NCBI GenBank assembly: GCA_021646415.1
Contig: SOEU01000001.1
Span: forward strand, 310,001 to 374,000
Direction: 5' to 3'
DNA length: 64,000 nucleotides
Source of the DNA: Candidatus Brocadia sp.
GTDB lineage: Bacteria; Planctomycetota; Brocadiia; Brocadiales; Brocadiaceae
Both the position numbers and the translations under genes were made by a program. The notes under the pieces are model-generated. The model did no database searches, was not told the origin of the DNA, and saw nothing but the letters and a program-made list of their open reading frames with translations. Below are positions 15,975-25,973 of the stretch, piece by piece; the first letter of the stretch is position 1, and each line of letters begins with the position of its first letter.

Positions 15975-18968
15975 ATGACTTCTATTCACACAGAATCCAT
16001 TTTTGAATCAGCTATCATTGAGCATTTAACCACCAATGGTTGGCATTTAGGTAATGATTCAGATTTCAGCCGAGATCTGGCATTTGATAAAAAGGCAGTG
16101 CTTTCATTTATTCAGACGTCTCAGCCTAAAGAGTGGGACAAGTTGAAGTCTTATTATAAAGATGACACCGAGAACAAATTCATTCAACGCCTCTTTAAAG
16201 AACTGGATTTAAGGGGCATGCTGGATGTAATCCGTCATGGTATTACCGACAGCGGTGTTAAATTCAAACTGGCTTATTTCAAACCCGATAGCAAACTGAA
16301 TCCTGAAACGCTTGAACTTTATAAACTCAATAAACTCTCTGTAACCAGACAGGTTCATTTTTCTACCAAAAACAACAAGAGCATAGACCTGCTGCTTTCT
16401 TTAAACGGTTTGCCTGTGGCGACTATTGAATTAAAAAACCATTTCACCGGTCAATCCGTAAGTGAAGCGATGGAGCAATACCGCACCAGCCGTGACCCGC
16501 GGGAACTGCTTTTTCAATTCAAAAAGAGAGCCTTGGTGCATTTTACCCTCGACCCAGATGAAGTGTATTTCACTACCAGGCTTGAGTCAGGCGGCACACG
16601 ATTCTCACCATTTAACAAGGGTTTTAAGAATGGAGCAGGCAACCCTCCGGCAAAGGACTATTCCACTTACCGTTCTGCCTATTTCTGGGAAGAAACACTG
16701 AATGTGGACGGTTGGCTGGAAATTATCGGAAGGTATATGCATTTGCAAAAAGAAGACTTTACGGTTGAGGGAAAGAAATATACAAAAGAATCATTGCTAT
16801 TCCCTCGCTATCATCAGCTTGATGCGGTTCGCAAACTTACCACCGACGCAAAAATCAGCGGCCCCGGCAGGAATTATTTGATTCAGCATTCAGCAGGCAG
16901 CGGCAAGAGCAATTCAATTGCATGGCTCGCCTACCGGCTGAGTAGTTTATACAATGTGCAGGACAAGAAGGTATTTGACTCAATAATTGTAATTACCGAC
17001 CGAAATGTGCTTGACCAGCAGTTGCAAAATACCATCTATCAGTTTGAGCACAAAACGGGCGTGGTTCAGCGCATTGATGAGGATTCCAGGCAACTGGCTG
17101 AAGCGATTACATCAGGAACGGGCATTATCATCACTACATTACAGAAGTTTCCCTATGCGCTTAAACATTTGGGAGAAAATTCCGGGCGCAACTACGCGGT
17201 AATCATTGATGAGGCGCATAGCAGCCAGGGCGGTGAAGCAAGCAGAAAGATGACTGAAGCACTCGTTGGAAAGAATGTCTCGCTCGAAGAATCAGAAAAG
17301 ATTGAAACTGAAATTGAGAGCAGTGTGGAAGATGAGGATGATTACATCCGTGAAACGATACGTAAGCGCGGTCCTCAAAAAAATATAAGCCTTTTTGCCT
17401 TCACTGCAACGCCAAAGGCAAAAACAATAGAGGTGTTTGGCTTCAAAAATGACGAAGGCAAATCCCTGCCATTCCATCTTTATTCTATGCGGCAAGCCAT
17501 TGAGGAGGGATTTATCCTTGATGTGCTGAAGAATTACACTACGTATGAAACTTATTACAAATTTTGCAAAACCATTGAGGACGACCCGGAACTGAATAAA
17601 AGAAAAGCAGTAAAGGCAATTGGCCGTTTTGCAACGCTCCATCCCACAAACCTTGCGCAGAAGACCGAAGTGATGGTTGAGCATTTCAGACAGATCACGA
17701 TGAAAAAAATCGGAGGCAAGGCAAAGGCAATGGTTGTAACTTCATCAAGAAAACATGCCCTGAGGTATTACCTTGAGTTTAAGGATTATATTAAAGAAAA
17801 GGGCTACACCAGCATAAAACTTCTGGTAGCTTTTTCCGGGACAGTGATTGACGACCTCTATCCGGAAGGAGTAACCGAAGCACAGTTGAACAAGTTTGGC
17901 GAGAAGGAATTGCCAGAAAAGTTTGCAACGAATGATTATCAGGTCTTGCTGGTGGCCGATAAATATCAGTATGGCTTTGACCAGCCTTTATTGCACACCA
18001 TGTATGTTGACAAAAAGCTGTCAGGAGTAAAAGCCGTGCAAACGCTTTCACGACTCAACAGGACTTATCCCGGCAAGGAAGACACCTTTGTTCTCGATTT
18101 TGCCAATGATAGACAAACAATCATTGATTCATTCCAGCCATACTATGAACTGACAGCAATGACAGAAACCACTGACCCGAATCATTTATATGATTTGAAG
18201 GGTAAGACCGATGCCGCGAATGTCTATTACCAGTCTGAAGTGGATGCATTTGCCAGAGTATTCTACAAGCCGGGACATTCATCTGTGAAAGATCAGGGCA
18301 GGTTGTACGCATTTATTGATCCGGCAGTCGACCGGTTTAATGCCTTACAGGAAGAGCCGCAGGATGAGTTCAAAAAGTCTTTGACTGCTTTTGTCAGGTT
18401 GTATTCATTTCTTTCGCAAATCATGCCCTTTCAGGACGTTGAGCTTGAAAAATTGTATTCGTACGGCCGATTTCTGCTGACGAAACTGCCCAAGGCAGAT
18501 TATACGGAGCGATTGAAACTGGATAATGAAGTAGCGCTTGAATATTATCGCTTACAAAAAGTAGCCGAAGGCGATCTGGTTTTGCAGGTTCAGGGAGAGC
18601 ATAGCCTTGACCCAACAACAGAGGCTGGTATCAGCAAACCAAAAGATGAAAAGGATAAACTCTCGAACATTATTTACTTATTGAATGAAAAATTTGGCAC
18701 TGACTTTACTGAAGCTGACCGCTTATACTTTGAGCAGATTGAACAAGCGTTATTTGAGAATGAAGATTTGAAGATAAGGGCGCAAAACAATCCGATTGAA
18801 AATTTCAAGTACGCCTTTGAAGAGGTATTTATCCAAACACTTATTGACCGGATGGATTCTAATCAGGAAATATTTGATAAGATCATGGAAAATTCTGAAT
18901 TTAAAAATGATGTGAAGGACTGGTTGACCAGGAAAATATATCAACGGTTTAATGAGAAGCAGGCATAA
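15975..18968 (+). CDS. hsdR: Type I restriction enzyme R subunit
   Basis: A 997-aa protein, full length for an HsdR of this subtype. The nuclease site appears as LLLSLNGLPVATIELKN around residues 137-155 (D/E-x-K). The motor follows: Walker A SAGSGKSNS near 305, DEAH in IIDEAHSSQGGE near 410, FAFTATPKAKT near 476, and the second RecA domain with FDQPLLHTMYVDK and QTLSRLNRTY. HsdR cleaves DNA only with HsdM and HsdS. Here hsdM is broken and no hsdS is present, so the intact frame is either recently orphaned or used with a remote M/S pair. Confidence 0.93.
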   Translation: MTSIHTESIFESAIIEHLTTNGWHLGNDSDFSRDLAFDKKAVLSFIQTSQPKEWDKLKSYYKDDTENKFIQRLFKELDLRGMLDVIRHGITDSGVKFKLAYFKPDSKLNPETLELYKLNKLSVTRQVHFSTKNNKSIDLLLSLNGLPVATIELKNHFTGQSVSEAMEQYRTSRDPRELLFQFKKRALVHFTLDPDEVYFTTRLESGGTRFSPFNKGFKNGAGNPPAKDYSTYRSAYFWEETLNVDGWLEIIGRYMHLQKEDFTVEGKKYTKESLLFPRYHQLDAVRKLTTDAKISGPGRNYLIQHSAGSGKSNSIAWLAYRLSSLYNVQDKKVFDSIIVITDRNVLDQQLQNTIYQFEHKTGVVQRIDEDSRQLAEAITSGTGIIITTLQKFPYALKHLGENSGRNYAVIIDEAHSSQGGEASRKMTEALVGKNVSLEESEKIETEIESSVEDEDDYIRETIRKRGPQKNISLFAFTATPKAKTIEVFGFKNDEGKSLPFHLYSMRQAIEEGFILDVLKNYTTYETYYKFCKTIEDDPELNKRKAVKAIGRFATLHPTNLAQKTEVMVEHFRQITMKKIGGKAKAMVVTSSRKHALRYYLEFKDYIKEKGYTSIKLLVAFSGTVIDDLYPEGVTEAQLNKFGEKELPEKFATNDYQVLLVADKYQYGFDQPLLHTMYVDKKLSGVKAVQTLSRLNRTYPGKEDTFVLDFANDRQTIIDSFQPYYELTAMTETTDPNHLYDLKGKTDAANVYYQSEVDAFARVFYKPGHSSVKDQGRLYAFIDPAVDRFNALQEEPQDEFKKSLTAFVRLYSFLSQIMPFQDVELEKLYSYGRFLLTKLPKADYTERLKLDNEVALEYYRLQKVAEGDLVLQVQGEHSLDPTTEAGISKPKDEKDKLSNIIYLLNEKFGTDFTEADRLYFEQIEQALFENEDLKIRAQNNPIENFKYAFEEVFIQTLIDRMDSNQEIFDKIMENSEFKNDVKDWLTRKIYQRFNEKQA

Positions 18969-19198
18969 TCAAGAATACGCCCTTTTAAAGCCGTTGCAAA
19001 CTTGGCAGCAGTGGACACGTACGACTTTTGCGGCAAGAAGCAGAGAGATGTATTCAAAGAATTATTTCTGAGATGTGGAGAGAGTAGCCAGGAAAAAAAC
19101 CAGTATTAAAGAATCATTTGGAAGATGAGGTGGCTGCATGGAATAATTTCGTCATGTCACAATTTCTGAAAGGATATTTGGACAAAGAGAATATTAAG

Positions 19199-19496
19199 AT
19201 GGAAAAATCTGTGAGTGAAATAATTTCAACGATAGCCAGTGTAAAGGCTGAGGCGAAACTGCAATTCAGGGCTGAAATAAAAGGTATATTTGGCTCTTAT
19301 GTAAGGGGTGAACAAAAGGAAGGCAGTGACCTGGATGTACTGGTGGAATTTGAGAAGGATACGAATCTCTTAGACCTTACCGGTCTGGCTGATTTTCTTG
19401 AGGAAAAGCTTAATATTCAAAGTAGATGTTGTGCCTGAGAGCGCTCTTAGGGAAGAAATAAGGAGTATAGTTTTAAAGGAGAAAGTGGCTGTATGA
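19199..19496 (+). pseudogene. MNT-type nucleotidyltransferase antitoxin, frameshifted
   Basis: From the ATG at 19199 the frame reads MEKSVSEIISTIASVKAEAK and then GSYVRGEQKEGSDLDVLVEF, the GS-x10-D-x-D active site of minimal nucleotidyltransferases (MntA). An extra base near 19418 shifts the frame; the natural continuation KVDVVPESALREEIRSIV resumes in the next frame and ends at 19496. The upstream in-frame ATG at 19118 lacks family similarity. MntA-like enzymes AMPylate and silence HEPN toxins. Confidence 0.8.
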
Positions 19497-19543
19497 GGGA
19501 GTATTCCCTATATCTTAAGGAAATGTTGAAGGATATAGAGTAA
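19493..19543 (+). pseudogene. HEPN toxin fragment
   Basis: MREYSLYLKEMLKDIE is the start of a HEPN ribonuclease of the MNT/HEPN pair, overlapping the nucleotidyltransferase stop by ATGA. It ends at a stop after 16 residues and the rest of the gene is absent; GC-rich mutM sequence follows within 120 bases. Confidence 0.65.
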
Positions 19544-19660
19544 TGTCATAGCCGTTGATAATCCTATACTGAATAAGCCATACAGGCAGAAAAAAACAGC
19601 AGCAGAAGGATGGCAGCTTCATTATGTACGTTATGTCTTGCATGCCGGGCAACCTGCCGG

Positions 19661-20473
19661 TTACTGGTGCTGGCACCTGGGGCAGAAGTAGGTGCCGCGA
19701 TTCCGTACCGTAATGCGCTGTATGGGCGTGCCACAGTTGTAGCATACCTCGCCGCGCCGGTGGGCCACCCTGAACTGGAAATGGGCCGTGCCCAGCTCGC
19801 CACCCGGCCGGTAGTAGTTGATGACGCTTGCCCCCTTCTTGCCGATAGCCTGCTTCAGCACCTGCCTGATGGCGCTATGCAGCCTTTTCACCTCGTTCGC
19901 AGACAGGCTACCGCCAGGCCGCAGCGGATGAATCCCGGCAGCGAACAGGACCTCATCGGCATACATGTTGCCAATACCGGCAATCAGGTTCTGGTCACAA
20001 AGCAGCGCCTTTATCAACGCAGCACGGTCGCTCAGCAGCCCGGCCAGGAGTTTCACTGTAAAGCCTGCCTCAAGTGGCTCCGGGCCCAGCTTGCCCACGA
20101 TTGTTCTATTATCGGCCACCAGCCACATCCGGCCGAACTTGCGTTGGTCACGGAAGTAAAGCTCCGAGCCATCATCCAGGCGGATGATGGCCCTCACGAA
20201 CCGGTCATCAGTCAAGTTCCGCTTCAGCAGGAGCGAGCCGCTCATCTTGAGGTGAATGACCAGGCTCTCGCCACTGCCCAGGCTGAAGCAGAGGTACTTG
20301 CCTCTGCGGGTCAAGCCGGTGATTCTCTGCCCGATAAGGCGGGCGCGGAACTGCCTGACCGAAGGCTCCCATACGATTCCCTTCCAGGGCAGGCTAACGC
20401 CGGTAACTCTCCGTCCGACAACATGTGGCTCAAGCTCATTCTTGATTGTTTCAACTTCAGGTAATTCGGGCAT
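19661..20473 (-). CDS. mutM: Formamidopyrimidine-DNA glycosylase
   Basis: A 270-aa Fpg/MutM, normal length, which removes 8-oxoguanine and nicks the DNA backbone. The N-terminus MPELPEVETI carries the catalytic proline and glutamate. VIHLKMSGSL and LIAGIGNMYADEVLF are the conserved lysine region and helix-two-turn-helix. The C-terminal zinc finger is CYNCGTPIQ...YFCPRC. GC content is clearly above that of its neighbours and codon endings are mostly G or C, suggesting acquisition from a GC-rich donor. Confidence 0.95.
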   Translation of the reverse strand: MPELPEVETIKNELEPHVVGRRVTGVSLPWKGIVWEPSVRQFRARLIGQRITGLTRRGKYLCFSLGSGESLVIHLKMSGSLLLKRNLTDDRFVRAIIRLDDGSELYFRDQRKFGRMWLVADNRTIVGKLGPEPLEAGFTVKLLAGLLSDRAALIKALLCDQNLIAGIGNMYADEVLFAAGIHPLRPGGSLSANEVKRLHSAIRQVLKQAIGKKGASVINYYRPGGELGTAHFQFRVAHRRGEVCYNCGTPIQRITVRNRGTYFCPRCQHQ

Positions 20474-20792
20474 TCACGACTCTTCTCCCGCTTAGACACT
20501 ACTCAATCCATCCCCTCAGTTGTCGCCCACCGTGGTATTATTTACTGGACTGCTGCCCGTAAAGATGGTTCCTATTGAGAACGATATTCAGATCGTTCAA
20601 AGTTAAAGAGTCCGCTGCTCTTCTTATCATTGTCTCCGCTATCCGGAGGACCCTTCGCTATCATCCCTGGGTTAGAAGGAGAAGTTCCACCAGGATTTTT
20701 TCCTTCGGAACCCCGCCCTGACTCAGATTACCGCATCATTCGCGATAACCGCATAATCATTGTGTTCAGGTTTTCCTTGCTTTTGTTTCAGT
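20474..20792. other. Intergenic region, no gene supported
   Basis: Relatively GC-rich, like mutM. A plus-strand frame (20630-20824) has no binding site and no recognisable similarity. It may be the end of the segment transferred with mutM. Confidence 0.35.
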
Positions 20793-21827
20793 TCATGCTG
20801 GCGTGTTGTGGGGTTCAACGATGACCTTGATGGAATCCTTGGCCTCGGCAACGAGCTTAAAGCCCAGAGCCGTTTCAGAAAGAGGTAATCGGTGGGTAAT
20901 CAATTCTCCGACCTTTACCCTGCCGGCGCGGATCAATTCGATGGCCGTTGCTGTGTCATCCGGAGGGCCGGCATACGACATGATGACAGAATTGCAATTG
21001 CGCCAGAGGTCCCAAAGGTTCATAGGAGTTGTTACATTGGGTTCTGTGGGGGCAAAAAAAAGAATCGTTCCGCCCCGGTCCACGGAGTTAAATGCCTGCT
21101 GAATAGCTGAAGGAGCCCCTGTGCATACGATGACGAGGTCTGCCAGCCGTTCGTCATTTGCTTTGCGTAAACAGGCGGGGACATCCTCTCTGGCGTGAAT
21201 GGTTATATCTGCCCCGCATTGTTTGGCCATTTTTAAACGGTAGTCAGTGATGTCCACTGCACATATTCGTCCCGCCCCCAGGGCACGTGCCAGTTGGATG
21301 TGAAGGAGTCCGGAGATACCGCTGCCGATGACGAGTATACTCTGGCCCGGACGCAGATTTGCTTTCTTTTGACCCAGCAGGGTACAGGCCAAAGGCTCTG
21401 CAAAGGTTCCCTCTTCAAAAGAGACCTCATCTGGCAGGATAAAGGTACCACGGTCAACATTGATTTGAGGGATGCGGGTGTACTCAGAAAAGCCTCCCGG
21501 GTAAAAATTCGTAGTGCGTAAGGTTTCGCATACTGAATAGTGGCCATTCAGGCAATAGTGACAGGTATTGCACGGGACATGATGGGCAACCGTTACCCGG
21601 TCGCCCACCTTGAAGCGTTTCACTCCCTCACCAGTAGCAACGATCTCTCCGGCAATCTCGTGTCCAAGTACCAGGGGTGCCCTTTTGATACGATACCACT
21701 CCATTACGTCACTGCCGCAAATGCCGCTTGCCTGTATCTTTATCAATAACTCGCCCGGACCGATCTGCGGGGTCTGCATCTCTTCGATTCTGACATCCCT
21801 GTTATTATAATACATTGCTACGCGCAT
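20793..21827 (-). CDS. Zinc-dependent medium-chain alcohol dehydrogenase
   Basis: A 344-aa MDR enzyme. The catalytic zinc site is GICGSDV with GHEIAGEIV; the structural zinc loop is CNTCHYCLNGHYSVC (four cysteines); the NAD(P) site is VIGSGISGLLHIQ. It resembles sorbitol or threonine dehydrogenases, but the substrate is not readable. The class I aldolase gene is 75 bases upstream on the same strand, so the two probably form an operon that cleaves or builds a phosphorylated sugar-like compound. Confidence 0.85.
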   Translation of the reverse strand: MRVAMYYNNRDVRIEEMQTPQIGPGELLIKIQASGICGSDVMEWYRIKRAPLVLGHEIAGEIVATGEGVKRFKVGDRVTVAHHVPCNTCHYCLNGHYSVCETLRTTNFYPGGFSEYTRIPQINVDRGTFILPDEVSFEEGTFAEPLACTLLGQKKANLRPGQSILVIGSGISGLLHIQLARALGAGRICAVDITDYRLKMAKQCGADITIHAREDVPACLRKANDERLADLVIVCTGAPSAIQQAFNSVDRGGTILFFAPTEPNVTTPMNLWDLWRNCNSVIMSYAGPPDDTATAIELIRAGRVKVGELITHRLPLSETALGFKLVAEAKDSIKVIVEPHNTPA

Positions 21828-21902
21828 GCTATTTTCCTCATGTAGTTCTTACGAAAAGTTTGTTTTCCTGCTGATGACCAAAAGATTATCACATATGTGA
21901 AG

Positions 21903-22700
21903 TTATTCTTTCTTTTCGTTCTTTGCGGAGTTAAATAGATCATTGGCCTGTTTTGCAGTTGCGTTTTCATGGATAATGGCATGCAAGGCCTTGATCATGG
22001 CTACCGGATGTTCGTTTTGCCAGATATTTCTGCCCAGATTTACACCAATAGCACCTTTTTGCATTCCGTCATGAACGAACTCAAACACCTCCATATCAGA
22101 ATTTGTTTTTGGACCACCGGCCATGACCACGGGTACGGGACAGCCATTGGTTACCTTGTCAAAATTTTCACACCAGTACGTCTTTACAACACGGGCACCT
22201 AATTCTGCTGCAATACGACAGCATAGGGCGAGGTAACGGGCATCCCGTTTTTCCAGTTCCCTGCCCACAGCGGTAACGGCCATTACGGGAATGCCGTATC
22301 TTTCTGCCTCGTTGACCAGGTTTGACAGATTTAACAATGTTTGGCGCTCGTAATCACTGCCGATAAAGACGGAGATACCAACGCCAGATGCATTCAGACG
22401 AATCGCCTCTTCCATTGAAGTGGTTAGCCCTTCATTGGCGAGATCCTTTCCCACCATACTGGTGCCTCCGGATACCCTAAGGATAATAGGCTTGCTATTC
22501 TCCGGGTTTATGCAAGCACGCAGTACCCCGCGGGTACAAAAGAGTGCATCGGCATAATCGATAATCGGTTTAATCGTTTCGCCCGGCCTTTCCAGTTTTG
22601 AAGTAGGCCCCTGGAAATATCCATGATCGATGGGCAGAAACATACAACGACCATTTGGTTTGATGAGTTGAGATAAACGATTCTTTATTCCCCAATCCAC
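21903..22700 (-). CDS. DeoC/LsrF/FbaB-type class I aldolase
   Basis: A 265-aa TIM-barrel aldolase. It shows FLPIDHGYFQGP, ADALFCTRGVLR, VVKTYWCENF (candidate Schiff-base lysine) and VMAGGPKTNSD with GVNLGRNIWQ (phosphate site). This is the pattern of archaeal-type fructose-bisphosphate aldolases, LsrF thiolase and ADH synthase. The closest-looking option is LsrF-like, but no lsr genes are present, so the substrate is left open. It is co-directional with the zinc dehydrogenase. Confidence 0.8.
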   Translation of the reverse strand: MDWGIKNRLSQLIKPNGRCMFLPIDHGYFQGPTSKLERPGETIKPIIDYADALFCTRGVLRACINPENSKPIILRVSGGTSMVGKDLANEGLTTSMEEAIRLNASGVGISVFIGSDYERQTLLNLSNLVNEAERYGIPVMAVTAVGRELEKRDARYLALCCRIAAELGARVVKTYWCENFDKVTNGCPVPVVMAGGPKTNSDMEVFEFVHDGMQKGAIGVNLGRNIWQNEHPVAMIKALHAIIHENATAKQANDLFNSAKNEKKE

Positions 22701-22924
22701 TGTTTTATTCCTCCGTTTTCAAAAATGTTAACAATTTCCCTGTGACGTTTCAGGTCTGACAATGAGACATCCTTTCCCTATCAATAAATGATGGCATTGA
22801 TGGGTGAGGCACATTTACAACTCATTTTACAAATCGCCCTAAATTAATAAAAACTGAGAAACAGGTATATTGACGAATTGTCTGTTGTCAAAAAAATGTC
22901 ACTGTCTTGAAGAAAATCCACTGC

Positions 22925-23674
22925 TTATTTTTGTACCAACTTTGAAAGGGTAATGGCATTTTTTACTGCATAACCCGCCTCGTCATTATTAAAATATGCG
23001 AATACATTTTTTCTTTCTTTCAGCCATGATTTTATCTTTATCGCATCGGCGTGTAATCTGGCATCAGAATAGCATCCTCCGTAAAGATACTGTCCCGCTT
23101 TGTGATATCTGAGATATACAAAATCGGCCATCGCGGGAACACTCTTCGTAAACTCTGGCCAATCGGCAATACATATCGCCATATTTGCATCCTTTAATAG
23201 ATGATATACATCGTCACAAAGCCAACTTTTGTTTCGAAACTCGAAGACGTGTGATATTGTGCTTAACCTTTTTAAGAGTATCACAAAATCTGATAACCTG
23301 TCGACACGGACATTAAACAGAGGAGGCAACTGCCACAGAATTGTGGCTAATTTTTCTTCGAGAAATTTTACCCTATTTAAAAACAACTTTAATGGCGCCT
23401 CTACTTCATTGAGTTTCTTGACATGGGTAATAAATCGGCTCCCTTTTACGGAAAATGAAAAATTATTTGGTGTTCGCCGATACCAGGCTTTAAAGGTCTT
23501 TTCTGAAGGTAGTCGATAAAAAGAGACATTTAATTCTATGCTATCAAAAAATTGTGCATAATATTCCAGCCACTTACTCTTTGATAGTCCTTCAGGGTAA
23601 AATACCCCATTTCCCCAGTGTTCATAACCGAAACCACTGGTACCAATACATGCTCTACCTTTTTTCCTAATTAT
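22925..23674 (-). pseudogene. DUF72 family protein lacking a canonical start codon
   Basis: The frame is open from just after a TGA at 23699-23701 down to 22925 and reads ACIGTSGFGYEHWGNGVFYP, SKWLEYYAQFFDSIELN and FEFRNKSWL, a complete DUF72 (YecE-like) barrel of about 249 aa. There is no ATG, GTG or TTG before residue 97. An AGAGG binding site sits 8-9 bases before ATA at 23674, so the start was probably ATG changed to ATA. Either the gene is silenced, a rare ATA/ATT start is used, or there is a sequencing error. DUF72 function is unknown. Confidence 0.75.
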
Positions 23675-23741
23675 AAAAATATCCTCTTCGTCTTTGATTC
23701 ACAAGGAGGACAAGGATTCGTAGTAGTTTAACTAATCCATC

Positions 23742-24479
23742 CTATATCCCGTCCCCATCTTTATAGTTTTTCATGAATACCGTCATTACTTCTGATTCTT
23801 TTTCGGAAATGTTATCGTCTTCTCTGATTGAAAGGCTTAAAGCGTCCTCAAGTTTTTTAACACGCTGTTTGAGTTTGCAATTTTCTTTTAACACCATCAT
23901 AATAGCTTCTGCAATAGGATCGGGTAATTGTCCGTGATCCAACATTACTTCCTGTTCTTCTTTTTTTCGTTGCTTAATGATTCTGCCCGGCACACCCACT
24001 ACGGTTGCATGGGGTGGCACATCTTTCGTTACTACAGAACCGGAACCGATCCGTGCATAATCCCCGATCATTATGTTGCCCAGGATGCAGGCATTAGAGC
24101 CTACGACAACTTTTTTGCCCAGATTAGGATGCCTTTTTGTCTTTTCGACAGTCGTGCCACCGAGTACAACCCCCTTGTAAAGGAGACACCCATCACCAAT
24201 TATTGCCGTTTCACCTATTACAACACCCATACCGTGGTCGATGAATACGCCACGTCCTATTTCAGCCGCGGGGTGTATTTCAATTCCAGTCAAAAACCGA
24301 TTTATGTGGGAAATGAGGCGGGACAATACAATCCACCCTTTCCTCCAGAGATAGTGAGATATCCGGTACAGCCATAATGCATGTACGCCGGGATAACATA
24401 AAATTACTTCGAGCTTGCTCCTTGCAGCCGGGTCATTTTGAAAGGCGACATCGATGTCTTCCTTCATGCGTTCAAACAT
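23742..24479 (-). CDS. cysE: Serine O-acetyltransferase
   Basis: A 245-aa CysE that makes O-acetylserine from serine and acetyl-CoA. Left-handed beta-helix hexapeptides are visible ([46 protein letters not shown]). The start is the ATG at 24479, which overlaps the cysK stop as TGATG, so the pair is translationally coupled. The C-terminal tail beyond the helix is long and charged ([12 protein letters not shown], coiled-coil-like), unlike the short CysE tail that binds CysK; this may alter complex formation. Confidence 0.95.
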   Translation of the reverse strand: MFERMKEDIDVAFQNDPAARSKLEVILCYPGVHALWLYRISHYLWRKGWIVLSRLISHINRFLTGIEIHPAAEIGRGVFIDHGMGVVIGETAIIGDGCLLYKGVVLGGTTVEKTKRHPNLGKKVVVGSNACILGNIMIGDYARIGSGSVVTKDVPPHATVVGVPGRIIKQRKKEEQEVMLDHGQLPDPIAEAIMMVLKENCKLKQRVKKLEDALSLSIREDDNISEKESEVMTVFMKNYKDGDGI

Positions 24480-25408
24480 CAAAATTCCTTAAACAAAACG
24501 GTGGACAGATATCTTTCGCCCGTATCGGGAAGCACGACCACAATCAGCCTTCCTTTGTTTTCAGGTCTTGCGGCTACCTGTAGCGCGGCATAGGCGGCAG
24601 CCCCGGAAGAGATGCCTGCCAAAATTCCTTCATGTCGTGCCAGTTGACGGGCAACAGCAAATGCCTGCTCGTTCTTTACGGTAATAATTTCATCAATCAC
24701 CTTCATGTTGAGGATATCCGGAATAAATCCTGCACCGAGCCCCTGAATCTTGTGCGGACCGGGTTTTCCTCCGGAAAGTACCGGTGAATCGGTAGGTTCT
24801 ACGGCAATTACCTTCAGTGATGGTTTGCGATTCTTAATGATCTCTCCGACGCCAGTGATCGTCCCACCCGTACCCACACCCCCGACAAAGATATCGATCC
24901 TGCCGTCCGTATCGTTCCAGATCTCTTCGGCCGTTGTCTTCCGGTGTATTTCCGGATTAGCCGGATTCTTGAATTGCTGTGGCATAAATGAGTTTGGGGT
25001 ATTCTTTAACAATTCTTCTGCTTTATTGATGGCGCCTTTCATTCCTTCTGCCCCTGGTGTTAATATGATCTCAGCGCCAAAAGCCTTCAAAAGATCCCTT
25101 CGTTCTGTACTCATGGTGTCCGGCATTGTTAAAACCAATTTATATCCCTTTGCAGCGGCTACAAAGGCCAGTGCGATACCCGTATTGCCTGACGTGGGTT
25201 CTACAATAACTGTAGATTTGTTGATCAGCCCTGCCTTTTCTGATGCTTCAATCATTGCGATTCCAATGCGGTCTTTTACACTGGCCATGGGGTTAAAAGA
25301 TTCCATCTTGGCAACCACAGTGGCCTCTAATCCTTTGGTGACATGATTTAATTTGACTAATGGTGTATTGCCAATTGTCTTTGTGATATCCTCGTATATC
25401 CTTGCCAT
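24479..25408 (-). CDS. cysK: Cysteine synthase A (O-acetylserine sulfhydrylase)
   Basis: A 309-aa PLP enzyme making cysteine from O-acetylserine and sulfide. The PLP lysine is in MASVKDRIG, the substrate loop in [13 protein letters not shown], and the phosphate-binding loop in [11 protein letters not shown]. The C-terminal [12 protein letters not shown] segment is normal. It precedes cysE in a coupled operon, showing that cysteine is made by the standard free-sulfide route here. Confidence 0.97.
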   Translation of the reverse strand: MARIYEDITKTIGNTPLVKLNHVTKGLEATVVAKMESFNPMASVKDRIGIAMIEASEKAGLINKSTVIVEPTSGNTGIALAFVAAAKGYKLVLTMPDTMSTERRDLLKAFGAEIILTPGAEGMKGAINKAEELLKNTPNSFMPQQFKNPANPEIHRKTTAEEIWNDTDGRIDIFVGGVGTGGTITGVGEIIKNRKPSLKVIAVEPTDSPVLSGGKPGPHKIQGLGAGFIPDILNMKVIDEIITVKNEQAFAVARQLARHEGILAGISSGAAAYAALQVAARPENKGRLIVVVLPDTGERYLSTVLFKEF

Positions 25409-25616
25409 ATTTTTTTCCCTTCATTAAGTTCCGATATAAAGCAAGTGTTTTTATAAGTCAAAGCAAATATACTATCATAGTGAGAAGTTGTTTCTCAAGG
25501 AATTTTTACGGCTCGATTTCCCTTGACAAAAAAGAATTTTTATATAGTATATGTGGCTTACTCTAGAATTGTTTGAGAATTCTTTGACCAGTTTTTTAAT
25601 GATACTATAAAACGAC

Positions 25617-25653
25617 GATAGGGCTTTTAGGGAAAAGCCGGCTATCTTTTTTT
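25617..25653 (+). terminator. Terminator-like hairpin upstream of rpoZ-like gene
   Basis: GATAG and CTATC enclose GGCTTTT / AAAAGCC around an AGGG loop, followed by seven T. It lies 60 bases before the rpoZ-like start, with no gene before it on the plus strand for 2 kb, so it could be a leader attenuator. No known riboswitch aptamer precedes it that I recognise. Confidence 0.6.
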
Positions 25654-25712
25654 AAAAAATATCGGTAAATTTATAAATTTTTCGGAACATATTTCATATC
25701 ATAGGTGTTAAT

Positions 25713-25973
25713 ATGGATTATAAAAATATAGACGAGCTTGCAAAACAGGTCGGTGGTTCGTTGCGGCTTACAACTTTAATTATAAACAGAGCAAGGCAAA
25801 TCATAAAAAAGGCGCCTGTGTTCATTGAAACGGATTCTGATGATTCTGTAAGGATTGCTTTTTTGGAATTAATGCAATCGAAGATCAGACTAAGTGAAGG
25901 TGATGTACGGCAAATGAAAATTTTAGAATCTAATAAAATGGAAAACTCCTTAGAAGGTTCTGGAAAGACATAA
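25713..25973 (+). CDS. rpoZ: RNA polymerase omega subunit-like protein
   Basis: An 86-aa protein, MDYKNIDELAKQVGGSLRLT, then TLIINRARQIIKKAP, which is the conserved core of omega (R-x-x-L-x-x-x-x-x-R-A-R). Omega helps assemble the RNA polymerase beta' subunit. Length and position of the motif fit; the acidic-basic tail is variable in the family. Confidence 0.7.
   Translation: MDYKNIDELAKQVGGSLRLTTLIINRARQIIKKAPVFIETDSDDSVRIAFLELMQSKIRLSEGDVRQMKILESNKMENSLEGSGKT

Noticed and set aside
19610-20464. 284-aa plus-strand ORF opposite mutM
   Set aside because: A GC-rich antisense shadow of a clear mutM gene.
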